A stretch of DNA of 64,000 bases. Origin: Mycteria americana (Eukaryota > Chordata > Aves > Ciconiiformes > Ciconiidae). Position numbers and translations under genes: made by a program. Location: positions 33,822,501 to 33,886,500 of the forward strand of contig NC_134373.1 in the NCBI RefSeq assembly GCF_035582795.1, read 5' to 3'. This document shows, in pieces, positions 22,746 through 34,200 of the stretch. Position 1 is the first letter of the stretch. Every line of letters starts with the position of its first letter. The notes under the pieces were generated by a model. It was given only the letters and a program-made list of their open reading frames with translations. It was not told where the DNA came from and made no database searches.

Positions 22746-25700
22746 AATCCCACAGCTAAGATGTTCAGCTGCTCTTGTGTGCTCACTTGGTGACACCGTG
22801 TCCGCAGAGCCTCGGGCAGGATCCTGCACGAGGTTCAATCCTGAGTTATTCAACATCTCTGCACTTTACCGGGGCTGGCCGTGAGGTGGCCATTTTGCTT
22901 CTAATACAAGTAAACCTCCTCATGTAGCCAAGAAGGTCCCAGGCTCAACATTAGCTTGGAGATCTGTCCCCTGGAAAGGGAGATGAAGCACTGCATGGTA
23001 GTAAAAAACACAGTAATTTGCACCAAGATGACGACTTAATGATGGTGCATGACTGAAGTGCAAGGAGGGAAAGAATCAGGAGGAGCTGTAAAGACAAGTG
23101 AATGATGGTGGGATGGGGGATGTTGAAGCCCAAATGGGTTTGACATGTAACGGAGAAGGGACACTTGCAGCCTCCTTGCCGAGGCTCTATCCAGCCCCTG
23201 CTCCCTCCCTGACCCGTTTTCCGCACCCACGGGCACAATTCCTACCACCTCACCACTTCTTTGCTCACGTCCTGTAAAACTCACCCCTCGACCTTGCTGT
23301 GGCATTTGGCATTTTGGCATCTCCATTTGTGCTGGGGTTGATTTTTGATTTTGCAAAGTGAAGCAACTCACCCAAGCCCTCAGGCGGGAGCCGTCCGTAG
23401 GCGCCGGGCAGAGCCCTCCACACCCACGCTGCCACCACCACGTGCTGCCCTCTCCGAGGTGCAGGGCAGTCCCCATCACACGGTCTCCTCCTGGGCTGCG
23501 GGTCCCTGCTCATCTGTGGGGCTGCTGGGTCCTCGCCGCTTTGCGTGGCCATGGAAGAAAGTGTGGCGTAAGCTTCAGGTAGATGTGAGCTGGAAATCCA
23601 CACCCTGATGGCCCAGTGCAGAATGAAGCCCTCTGTTCTGCGCCTGACATGTAGATCTCTTAAAGGCTTAAACCAAAAATATGTGGGGATTTTTATATCC
23701 ACTTCGTCATTCTCCTTTCAAATGTGATTGTGCAGCTGTGACCTGGTTTGGCACCAGCACGGAGGAAGAGTCCTCCTCCATTATCATATATTCTGCTATA
23801 CACTGCGTAGGAATTGGGATAATTTGCTACGTTGCGAAGGGCTCAGATATTGCGAAAGGCTCAGATATTGAATTAGGGTGGCTCGAGAGGTTACCACCGA
23901 TCAGCTGAGCCATAGTAACTACCTGTGCATGCTCTCCCTTCGTGGCATCGCCTCCCCGCTCGGGTAAGGGCTCATATCCAGCCCATTTCTAATGGTTTGG
24001 ATGGTTCAGCTGACCACTCTGTGCAAGCCTGAAGCCATCTACTCTTGCTGGGCCAGGTGATGAGCTGGCCATGACTGCACTTGTGTTGCCAAGTGGATGT
24101 TTGTAGGGATGGATGTGATTCAGGTGCACGCACAGAGCAGATTTACGACAGACTTTTAACAACACTTCTAGGCGAATCCATTTTACTTCAAAAGTATTAA
24201 AAAGAAGATGGCAGCTGCAGTTTTCAAAAGCCCTTCTAAAAGGCAAATGGTGCAATGAGATCTTTGTGCCCTCCTTCCCTGAGAAAGAAGTTCAGGAGTG
24301 TTTTCCCACCTCTCATGGTCATGCTGTGGCCATGCCTTTCTCAATGGCCCAGGTGGCATGGGTGCAAAAGCAGGGGCAGACACCCTCGATTTTGACAGTC
24401 CTGATCCGCACTGCTCCAGGGTTCAAAGTCCAATTCTCCACTTAGCTATTTTGGGAAGGTGCATAGCAAAGTGATGATCCCACCCAACTTTGCCCTCCAG
24501 GTGTGATTGCCTACCCAGCTGGTCACACTTAATTCTCCCCTTATTTCTAGTTGATGTAGCCCCACGCAGCTCTCTGTGCTGCCACATTCCCATCAGTCAG
24601 CAGAGCGCCTGGCTGCCTGGGAGCGTCGTGGTGTGTTTGCATCTGGATGTCAGCCTCTGCAAGCAGGCGGCAGATTTCCCTGTGCATGTGGCGCTGGGGG
24701 TTTCGGCCATGCCACGGACGTCAGAGATCATGTACCAACACGCTCACTCAGCCTTTTTGTGCACTCACTGCCGCTGCTCCCACCCTGCTTTCTGCTGTCT
24801 TTCATTTCTCACTGCACCATCACTGACTGCAGCAATAGATCGACTCTGATTGTGCAATCGGGGTTACTAAATCAGAAAAGAAAAAAAGAAAAGAAACTGC
24901 TGATTCAGTGCAGTCTCCTTAGGTTGAGGGTTTGCTGAAACAATGGGATTATTAATAGAATAGCAGTTTCCAGCACATTATGGGGCACGTCTGCTGGGCC
25001 ATCAGCCTTACCCTCTAGGCTCTCTGGTAAGAAGTGCTGGCCCCTCTCCCTCCTGCTGCTCTTCCTGCCTCCCCTGAAATGCTCTGCCAGCATCTCGGGG
25101 AAAAGCTTGAAGTCCTCTGGCTCATCCCAGCCCTTCCGTTCCCATGCTCTGACGTTGGTGGCTCGTGACAGGCAGAAGGTCCTCCTCATGCTTTCATTGC
25201 AAAGGTGCACCCCATCTGAACCAAGTTTTATAAACAGACCACAGCCACCTCAAAGTCACAGGCTGTGGGTAACTGCTGATGGAGGGAAAGGGAAATTTCT
25301 GGTCCCTGGCCATCCCTGCTACCTTTCTTATCTCCTTTCACTGCTATTGTCAGCTGCAGGCATTTGCCACCACCAAAAACTCATGGCAGAGCAAAGAGAC
25401 GTTAACACCAAACTCCAACCTGGCATTAGCTAAACACAGTGCTTCCCAGTAGTGATACTGCCAGGGAGCTTGAACAGATGTTAGCTTCCTCAGGATAAGC
25501 ATTTATCCTAAAACAACTAAATTTGTGGGTTTTTAAAGTTTTTTTTCCCAGGTGAGAAGATATCCTAGCTCAGAGGTGTTTCTCCATTTATCTACAATAT
25601 GGTAATTTTTCCAAACTCATCTATTTGATTGTACACTGTCTTAGGCACAAATGGGCAGAATTCAGGGGGCTTTGGTGCCCCTCCAGGGTCGGGGAAGAGG

Positions 25701-26096
25701 TGACGGCACAAACAGGCCCCATGTCGGGTAAGCCAGGGCAGCAACCTCCACCATTTCTGCCATCCCCTCTAGACTGAAGTGAGAGTGGCAGCCAGAAGGG
25801 GTGACAGTCTACCCCTTACACCTGCACTCATGTATCTGCAGATGGGTTTCAAAAAAACCAAAAAGTAATCCTGCCCACAGACCGCACTGCTCTCCCACAG
25901 AAACAAGTAGCCTTGGTTTGACCTGGGACACAGCCCTAGATGCACGCCGCAAAGCCATCGAATTGCCTCTGTAGTGGTAGGTTTGTTTGTAAACTAGCTT
26001 AGGGGTTTTTTTTTCCTATTTTACCTGATTTTTAAGTCTTTTTCTCTTTTTGGAATGAACAAGGATGGTGAATTTTGACATGCCGGTCAGCTTTCA
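22746..26096. other. MARCO upstream flank, no gene seen
   Basis: Intergenic sequence with no supported exon. A small direct duplication of about 18 bp ('gaagggctcagatattgc' type) occurs at about 23,837-23,875. The frames on both strands near 23.0-23.7 kb overlap and look non-coding. Distal MARCO elements could lie here but cannot be recognised by eye. Confidence 0.5.
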
Positions 26097-26660
26097 TGGT
26101 GGATTAACCCTGGCCGTCAGCCAGACACCCACCCAGCTGCTCACTCAGTCCCCTCTCCCAAAGGATGGGGAGAAAATAGAAGACCCGTGAGAAGACTGAT
26201 GGGTTGATATGATGACAGCTTAATAGGGAAAGCAAAAGCTGCACTTGCAAGCAAAGCAGAAAGAGGAATTCATTCTCTGCTTCCCATTGGCAGGCAGATA
26301 GGTAGCCACTTCCTGGGAAGCAGGGCCTCAGCACGCATGATGGTTGTTTGGGCTGACAAATGCCCTAACCACAAACATCTCCCCTTCCTCCTTCTTTCCA
26401 TGAACTTTTATTACTTAGGTCAATGTCATATGGTGTGGAATATCCCCGTGGTCTGTTTGGGTCAGCTGCCCCAGCTGTGTCCCCTCCCAGCCTCTTGCCC
26501 ACTCCCAGCCTACTCACAGCCTTGACACTGTGCAAGCACTGCTCACCAATAGCCAAATCATCAGCATGTAATCAAGACTGGTTTAGCCACAAATCCAAAG
26601 CATAACACTGTATGGGCTGCTGTGGACAACGATACCTCCATCCCAGTCAGACCCAGTACA
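26097..26660 (-). mobile_element. Solo LTR of an avian endogenous retrovirus
   Basis: This unit of about 564 bp begins tggtggattaaccctggcc on the plus strand and ends cagacccagtaca. Read on the minus strand it starts TGTACTGGGTCTG and ends in CA, as retroviral LTRs do. Internal blocks (ttcctgggaagcagggcctc, gtgtggaatatccccgtggt) match an LTR type I remember as abundant in many non-galliform bird genomes. No gag, pol or env sequence is attached, so it is a solo LTR left by recombination. I could not identify a clean target-site duplication. It is moderately diverged and not intact. Confidence 0.8.
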
Positions 26661-29600
26661 GCTCTCCAGTATGACAGTGTTTATGCTAAAATGCCTCGTT
26701 CTCCCTGAGGAAGGATCAAGGACTTTGATGCCTATGGACATTGAGAGGCACTGCTGAATTCAGGGGGTGCCGAAGGGGGTCATGAGTCATCTGCCCACCG
26801 GCAGCTCATGGAGGTGCCAGGTCTGGGGTCTCCCCTGCGAGTGTCCCACTGACCGCCTCGCTCAGCCCTGGTCAGTGCCCCGTGAAAAAAGGTGGATCCA
26901 GCTCTAAGGGAAAGAAATTATGTGGTACCTGGAGAGTTTCCACACAGAAGAGAGACTAAGGCCAACATGCAAGATCTAAACAACTATGATTTGTGCCAAG
27001 GCATTAAAACAAAGCTTGAGCCTGGACCCATATGGAAGCAGAGGCCTTCTTGTGAAGCCCCCTGCGTCCCTGCATGCCCACAGCCATGCTCAGGTGGTCC
27101 AGCTGCTGCGGTAGCACCTGGGCACTCCTGGGACCATGGAGAAGCGCTTGTGCTAAAGCAATAAAATCCCCGGTGCTGCCTGGCTGACATTTCTCCTTTC
27201 TAGCTTGATGTGTTGCTTGGCTTTGTTGTAGAGATTGAAACCAGATTTTCTTTCCCTTCTATGAGTTATGTTAATTTGTGTTTCATCAGTACTTGCCTCT
27301 TCTCCTTTTCTTTTTTTTCCCCCCTTTAGGCTGGATCCAGCTGCACCATGAATTCAAGGAACCACCTGCAAAATATTTTAATGACTTCAACCTGTTCTTT
27401 GAGGTGAATTAATACCAGGGCAGCCTCTGCAGCATGGTGAAATAGTCAGGCTTGGCTAAGCAGGCCACCCTCAAAGCTGAAAAATATGTTCTGCAAGGCA
27501 GCTGCTCCTGACAGGCAACTCTGTTTTCAAGGACCCCGTACAGTGTCTTGCTCCTCACCTTGAAGACAGCCATCCCCTGTCCAGGTAAGAGCTGATCCCA
27601 GAGACTGGATGTATCCCAAACCAGTTTAGAAACAGGAGGGATAATGAGATGTGCAAAAACCAGCCACAAGAAGGATGGGTTAGATCTGTTAATGGACTGC
27701 TATAAACAGTACAATTACAGCTGAAGGGGGGCATCTCCCGGGGCTTGCTCTGCACGTAGCAGCTCAGCGCTGTATGGAGAGGTCAGCTGCTCCCTAACAC
27801 TCCTCTTTGCTGGGATACTATGGTTCATCCCACACTTTCAATAAAGCCAAAAAGACTTCTCTAAGCACAGCCCACAGTCTAGCCACATCTCCACTTTCCT
27901 CCATCCCTTGGGCTTTTAAAATCCCAGGATCATTTTAGATTTGCTAAGCAGTTATCAGCCACATCAAATGATGCTGCAAGTGCTGCTGTGGTCCCCTCTG
28001 CCCAGGTGTGTGTCCCACAACCAACCCAGCCAGACAAGAAGGTCCTTAATCCACCTCATCTCTTTTTTCGGGAAAATCTTTGGGATTATGTGAGGTTCAG
28101 GGTCATTGTAGGTTTAGATATTAAGCTAGGCAGATAGTCAGCCAATCGTTCAGAAGGACGTTCCTAAAGAGGTTTATTATTGAGTATTGTCCTTGCACTG
28201 GGGCACATCCCAATTAATTGCCTGCACATCAGTGCGTTGCTCTGGCTTTATCTCAGGGTAAACAAATTAAAGAGCTAATACTTGGGCTTCCACTGAAGGA
28301 CGCCACAGGATGGTTTGTCTCTGATAAGGTTTCTGGCCCAAATTTCCATGTCCTGAATGCTACTGGCAAACACTTCAGCTTGAAAATCCATTAACCTGTA
28401 ACCACCCCGTGCCCCTTATTCAATGAATGCAGACAGCAAACATGTGTGTGAGCAGCTATATACACAGACTTGAAACCATCACTGACAGCAGTCCATACAG
28501 AATTAACTCAAAGCAACTGTCCTGTAAAACATGTGTGCAGTGCTAGGCATTAAAGTTCAGCCCCCGAAAATGCTTCAGACTCTCCTGCCTCTCAGTTTTC
28601 TGCCGTCCCTAGAGAGCAACAACCAGCCCTGCTGTTCAAATCATCTCCCATAATTGCTGTGGTGACAACGGGTGTTTCAGAGACCCAAAGTCATGGCTTT
28701 TTCCCTTGAATTTCCTTCCTTCATCACCTGCCCTCTTTTCTCACGTCCCTTTGCCATCCTCCTGTGCAGCTTCTCTGGGCGCTGACACGACTGCGCTGCT
28801 CCCATCTGCTCAGCACAGCTCTGCAAAAAACCTCAATTCCCCTTTGATGGCTTTCCTACTTGCCAGTGACAGCCACGCGAGGCTCAGCTTGCTCAGTCTC
28901 CTTCTAGGGAATGACAAGCTCAGTGTGAAACCCCCAGCATCAGCACATGGGGGAAAAAGTGACAGAAAGGGAAAAGACGCCTTTACTGGCAGCTTTATTG
29001 CCATCCTCCAAGGCACGGCACTTACAAGAAACCACAGCCAGTTTGCAAGCAGTGCACTGCTCCCCACGGGTCTCACCTTTCGATCAGTATGGGCGGTTTT
29101 CCTTTAATTTAGGGCCGATAACTGATTGCTGCTTCTCCATTATCGTCTTTAGCAACAATAACTGGTTCTTAATTCATTCTTTGGATTCTCCAGTATTTCT
29201 CAGTAGGAAAGTGTTTGCCTCAGGAAGTATCCCAGGGAAAGGGAACAAGAAACCGGTGACAGATGGCGAGAGCAGGGTGAAGCATCCATTGGGGCAGAGC
29301 CGGGACCCTTGTCAAAGTCGCAGGGGACTGGGAGAGGACAGGCGCAGTGGGTGCCGCTGGTTTAGCGTGTCAGTCCTGCAGCGCTGGGAACGGGTTGGTG
29401 CGTCCGGGGCCACCAGTAAGGCTTGCCCTGTATCACGGGTGATGCGTTAGGCCTGGGATGTTTGTGAAACATTCAGACTTGCCTTCTCACGTGCCAGTGG
29501 CAGGCTGGCCCTCCTCATGGTTCACATTTGCTAGCATGCAAGTGTCGTCGCCACTTCTTTCCCACGTGGAAGCAAAAGCAAAGCCCTGATTTGACATTCT

Positions 29601-30499
29601 CCTCTGAGCATCTTGCAAAACTAATGCTGGTAGCAGGAGTGACTTAAAACTGGGATCAAAAGAGCAAAGCAAATTACTTTTTCTTTGCATGCTTTTCTTC
29701 TTTCTATGAAACTGGGCGGAAGTGTCCAAATGCCTGGGGAAGTACACGATGCTCAGATCTTGCCAGTGGCTAGCTTGCCCGAGGTGTGGGCAAGTCTTTC
29801 TAGGGAAAAAACCCTCTTTTGTACTGACTTTCAGGCTTTTGTGCCTCTTCCCATAATCAACACACAGCTTCTTTTGGGAACTAGCTGGGAATTCCCTTCC
29901 TCCTGCTACACTGGCGATGACAAATCAAGCAGAGCTGAAGCATTCTGATGAATAAAAATGGAATTTGCCCCACAGCCCTGACTCTTGTCTAATTCCAACC
30001 TTTCCCATTAAACTGCTTTTTTTTTTCAAAAGTAACTGGAAGAAGCATGTCTCTAGGATTCTCACATTTGCGTAAGAGTTAAAGACCCAAAAGGCTTGGG
30101 CAGAGGGGCTGGAGCCTTCGACACCGTTAATTCAGGAGTACTGCTGTTCTCGCAGGGTGTTTGAGCAGAGTTTTGACAGAAACCAAAAGGCTTTGGATGC
30201 CACAGCCTCTCCGTGTCCCCCGTGTCTTGCCTAAGAAGGAAGGTCCATATGGCTATGGTGGTGGGTGGTGGGTGGCAGTGGTAGAGCAAAGAATAACCGA
30301 GTGCCATTGAAGGCTGGTTCAATACAGAGATGGTAATCCCTGAAATTAAAAAAAAGTATGGTTCTTAATAAATTCCTTCTGTCCTAACCACCAGGGAACC
30401 TGGCAGAAGGCACAATTTAAGCAAAAACAAACACTGAAACCACACATGTATATGTACTTTAAAAGAAACAGACTGAGGAGGAAAGGGAGAAATCAGTTA
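26661..30499. other. Intergenic, no gene seen
   Basis: MARCO-EN1 interval. I see no exon, RNA gene or strong repeat. The largest open frame is about 167 codons near 29 kb and overlaps frames on the other strand with no domain, so I treat it as chance. Confidence 0.5.
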
Positions 30500-30730
30500 G
30501 AAATAGGTTTTTATTATCAGTCAAATATTTAACTCTAGCCCAATAAAATAATAAGATCCACTTGTCATTATTTGCCTTATTAATGAGTCAAATATCTTTA
30601 ATTCAATACAGCACTCTTGATGGCATCGAGAAATTCTACATGGAAGCCACTGATTTACATTCACCGTTGTGTTTGATTGAGCTGAGCTGTTGAAAATGTC
30701 GCGCTGTAAGTTGTTTAACCTTCCCAAGGC
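30500..30730. promoter_or_regulatory. AT-rich candidate conserved non-coding block
   Basis: The block contains dense, non-repetitive TAAT/ATTA-type motifs ('cttattaatgagtcaaatat', 'ttgtcattatttgcc', 'tttaattcaata') and no coding potential. This texture resembles conserved enhancers around homeobox genes, but conservation cannot be judged from one sequence. Confidence 0.3.
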
Positions 30731-33700
30731 GTGTGCAGATTTAGGGCCTCACTCAGAAGGTGTTGGTGTCAAACGGCAGCTTTTGGGAGATGTCAGTGGG
30801 CTTCCGGTCAGGCAGGACTGAGGAAAACCACGAGAGGAGCTGCAGCCATGGTGCCGATGCAGAGTGTTCTTGTGCCTGCCATTGCGGTCAACGGGGCAGG
30901 AGGGCTGGAGGGCATTGGCTATAGAAGACCCCTGGAGCTGTGGTGGTCCTCAAAGCCCTCCTTGGTGCTCCTCAAAGGCACCTCCTCAACAAAGCTGGGG
31001 CCACCGAAGGGCACAACCGATGCCTCAGGCTCCTCTTCCTTCTCGGTGAGGCTCCAGCAGGAGCCCTGGCTGACCCCGCAGCCATGTTTCAGGGTTCAAA
31101 TCAAGGGGCCAGGTGCGTGCGTGGGGCTTGGCGTGTTTGCCAGCGCTGGGATGGGCGAGGGTTGATAAGAGAGGTCAGCCCAACCGGTGGGAGGCTGAGC
31201 CAGGCAGCCTGGCTCCCGCTCCTCTCCCAGCCACATCTGAAAGGGATTTGCAGAGACCTCGGGATGAGGCTTTGAGATTCTCCTCGCCAAAAATGTTAGA
31301 AAGACGTTGTGAAAAATTAGAGATCCCGGTGTCAATGAAGCATGTGACTACTGCAGTGGGTTTCTGGCTATCCTAATTTCTTTAATTAAATTGCAACAAG
31401 CGAGCAAGCTGGTAAGCAGTTTTCACTGCGATGTAAGCACATAGCTGAGAGAATTGGACCAAGGTGGCACATGTTAATCATTATAGGATTTTGTCTGCAC
31501 AGCATCAGTCTTGCACAGATATGCTTATGAAATCATACCTTTCCCATTAAACACAGTTTGAGTTTTGAAAGGGAATTTAGATTGGCTTGGCATGAATCTT
31601 TGTATAGGTCTAAGGAAACCTGGGAGAGATGGCCCCGCTTTAGGTAAAGAAAAAAAAATAACCTGACTTCTCTTTTGTGCTGCATATAAAACCCTCTGCT
31701 TAAGGACTGTGAATTGATGGAGTGGCCTGAGGTGGGAAGAATATTAAAAAAGATGTCAACATGCCAATAAATGTGTGTGCCAGAAATAAATGCATTATAT
31801 GTTAGTCCGTCAGAGCAAGCTAACGAAAGGTGTTCTTCTATATGGAGGGAGACAGTGTGGTAGCTCACATCATTAAGGAAAAAAAATGATGAAAGCAGAA
31901 ATGAGCTCAAGTTTCCGAATGTCATCTCACCTTCAGAGTTCATTCCCTCAGCCAGTCAAGGGCCAGATATTTGATGAATAAGATCCAGGGGGGATCTCAA
32001 CTCTACATAGAGACTTGGGTGTACATTTTTCTTTAACTGTCCACTGCTTTCCCTACACAGGCAACCTGAAGCGCTGGATTAGAAGTGGCCTTCGAGAATT
32101 TGTCCCAAAACTTTTCCCCAGACCAACAAGAAGAATAGCAAAATCCTAAAGCAAAATGAAAATAAAGTGGATCAAGGTCATAGATTTCATTCTCCGGTTT
32201 GAGAGCGTGAAGATCCAGACTAATGACAAGCAGATGGAAAGTTAGGCACTGGTCTAAGTTGGCTGCCTTTTGCAATAGCAGTAGGGCTTGGTCTATAGTG
32301 CAACGTGTTTCTGGTGGAGATATGCTGGCTGGAGAGCAAAAAAACCATTGCACCTCCTGATGGAAAACTGAGCCAAGAGAACTTTTGTTTCAGCTAGTGT
32401 TTTGTCAGCCTAGCAACGTTGTTAGTAGAGATGATACAGCTCTGCTGGCAAGAAAAATCCTAAACTGGTACACGAAAAGGTCTGATGTGATGTCTCCAGT
32501 GGCATGCCCTTACCAGGAGAGGATATATCACACCAACAAGCTCTTCCCTGGTAGTCCGCATGCAGCCTCTAGCTGAGGATGAACTTGAGCAGCCGGTGGC
32601 AGGAGGAGGAAGGACCTGCACCGTAGCTGGCTCTCAGCTATGTCTCCTAGTACCAACACAGGCAGTGGGGCAAGAGATGGGGTCCTCTGTCTGGTTTGGC
32701 ATAGATAAAGCCCTCAGCAAGGATAAACCCTAATGCTTGTTGGCACATGAATAATATTTGTGGAAAGGTCTCCAGCACACCAGTGACCCAGCACAGGGAG
32801 GGGACCAGTCGGCAGCTCACGGTGGGTGTTGCATTGTGTAGCCTCCACTCAAAGTTCAGGTTCTCAGTTTACCAGTAAGTGCCCTTGAGGTTCATCTGTC
32901 ACCCCCCCCCCCCAAAAAAAAAAAAAAAAATTGGAGAAATATTTAAAAAAACCCATGTAGAAGTATTTCCTGTCCTAGGAAATAAACACATCCCAGTCCT
33001 ATGGCAGTGCCCCAGGCTGGCAGCAAGCTCACATTACTTAATTATGATATGTTGCATATACCAAATAGCAGGGGACAAAACCCCTCCTTCATTCGCACAG
33101 TCTAGCGCGGCTGTGTCTGCCTCGCAGCTGTTCAGAGCACATATATCAACACGTCTCTGCATCCCAGTGCACGTGGAGGTGCTGGAGATGCAACCCTGGA
33201 GACAGAAGCTGTGACGGGGAAGTCCCAAATTTACCCTTAAACGGTGCAGAACTGTTTTCTTCCTTTCACAAGCTGATTTCCTTCTCTTTAAATGCACATT
33301 TGGTTATAGTTCTTCGCAAGGTTTTTCCCCTTACAGCACCAGCTGCCCTTTCGCCTGGGAAGGGAATCGCCACACCAATTCTTCCCTGTCACCATCCTGG
33401 AGCCAGTGCAGGGAGGACTGGCTGCTGTATTGTCACCAGGCAGGATTAGGTGGACAGTGAGGGGAAAAATGCCAGCAAACTTCAACACCTCTGGGTAGTC
33501 TGACCTTGAGCATCCCAGGCACACACTGCTGTTCTCCTGTCTTTATTTTCCCTGGTGAGAGGCTCAATTATACCTCTCAGCTCTGTCCTGGGCTGGAGAC
33601 AGAGCATAAAATCTCCAAATGCAAAATCATTTTTAAAAATACAATTACTTTTAAAACTACAGAATATTTTGAAAAAAAAAAAAAAAAAGTCTTGCACACA

Positions 33701-33849
33701 CTGCAGAATTGCACGGTCTCACAGGGAAGAGCCCAGGAACGTGCTCCCCAAGCCCGTGGTGCCCAGAGCTGTGGCTGCTGTGTCAGGCAGACCCGAGGAA
33801 GATGCAGGTCTGGAGCACCAGGTTGAAAACCCAACCGGGGAGCCCAGAA
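30731..33849. other. Intergenic, no gene seen
   Basis: The interval holds no recognised gene or transposon. It includes one homopolymer junction near 32,902-32,930. Confidence 0.5.
32902..32930 (+). repeat. C12-A17 homopolymer junction
   Basis: Twelve C residues are followed directly by seventeen A residues. The exact lengths are prone to sequencing error. Confidence 0.85.
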
Positions 33850-34200
33850 AGGAGAGTTTGCCAGCATTCCTCCTGGCTTTAATTAAGCTCATTGTCATTT
33901 TGGCCAACTCCCACTCTCCTTCCCTCCCTCTCTCTGTCTTTTTGCCCTGAAAGTCTGTTCAGCAGACTGTATCCAGCTCTCAAAGCTCAAATTTTAATTA
34001 AAGTCATTCAGTGGCTTTGAATGACTAATGACCTCTTATCAGGTATTGTGCTGCAAATAACAGGCGAATGACCTTCCCTCCCACTCTTTATTAATACACC
34101 ATTATTTTTTTATACTGCCTGGCCTGCCAAGACCCTTTTTGCTTTAAAATAATACCAGAATAGAAAACTTCCTCGAAATACATTTTAGTCAGGTGCAAAG
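33850..34200. promoter_or_regulatory. Candidate conserved enhancer block with TTAATTAA-type sites
   Basis: The block includes 'ggctttaattaagctcattg', 'aattttaattaaagtcattc', 'gaatgactaatgacctctta' and 'ctttattaatacaccattat'. Several ATTA/TAAT homeodomain cores are spread over about 350 bp, with no repeats and no sustained reading frame. I infer a developmental regulatory element, probably for EN1. Confidence 0.4.
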
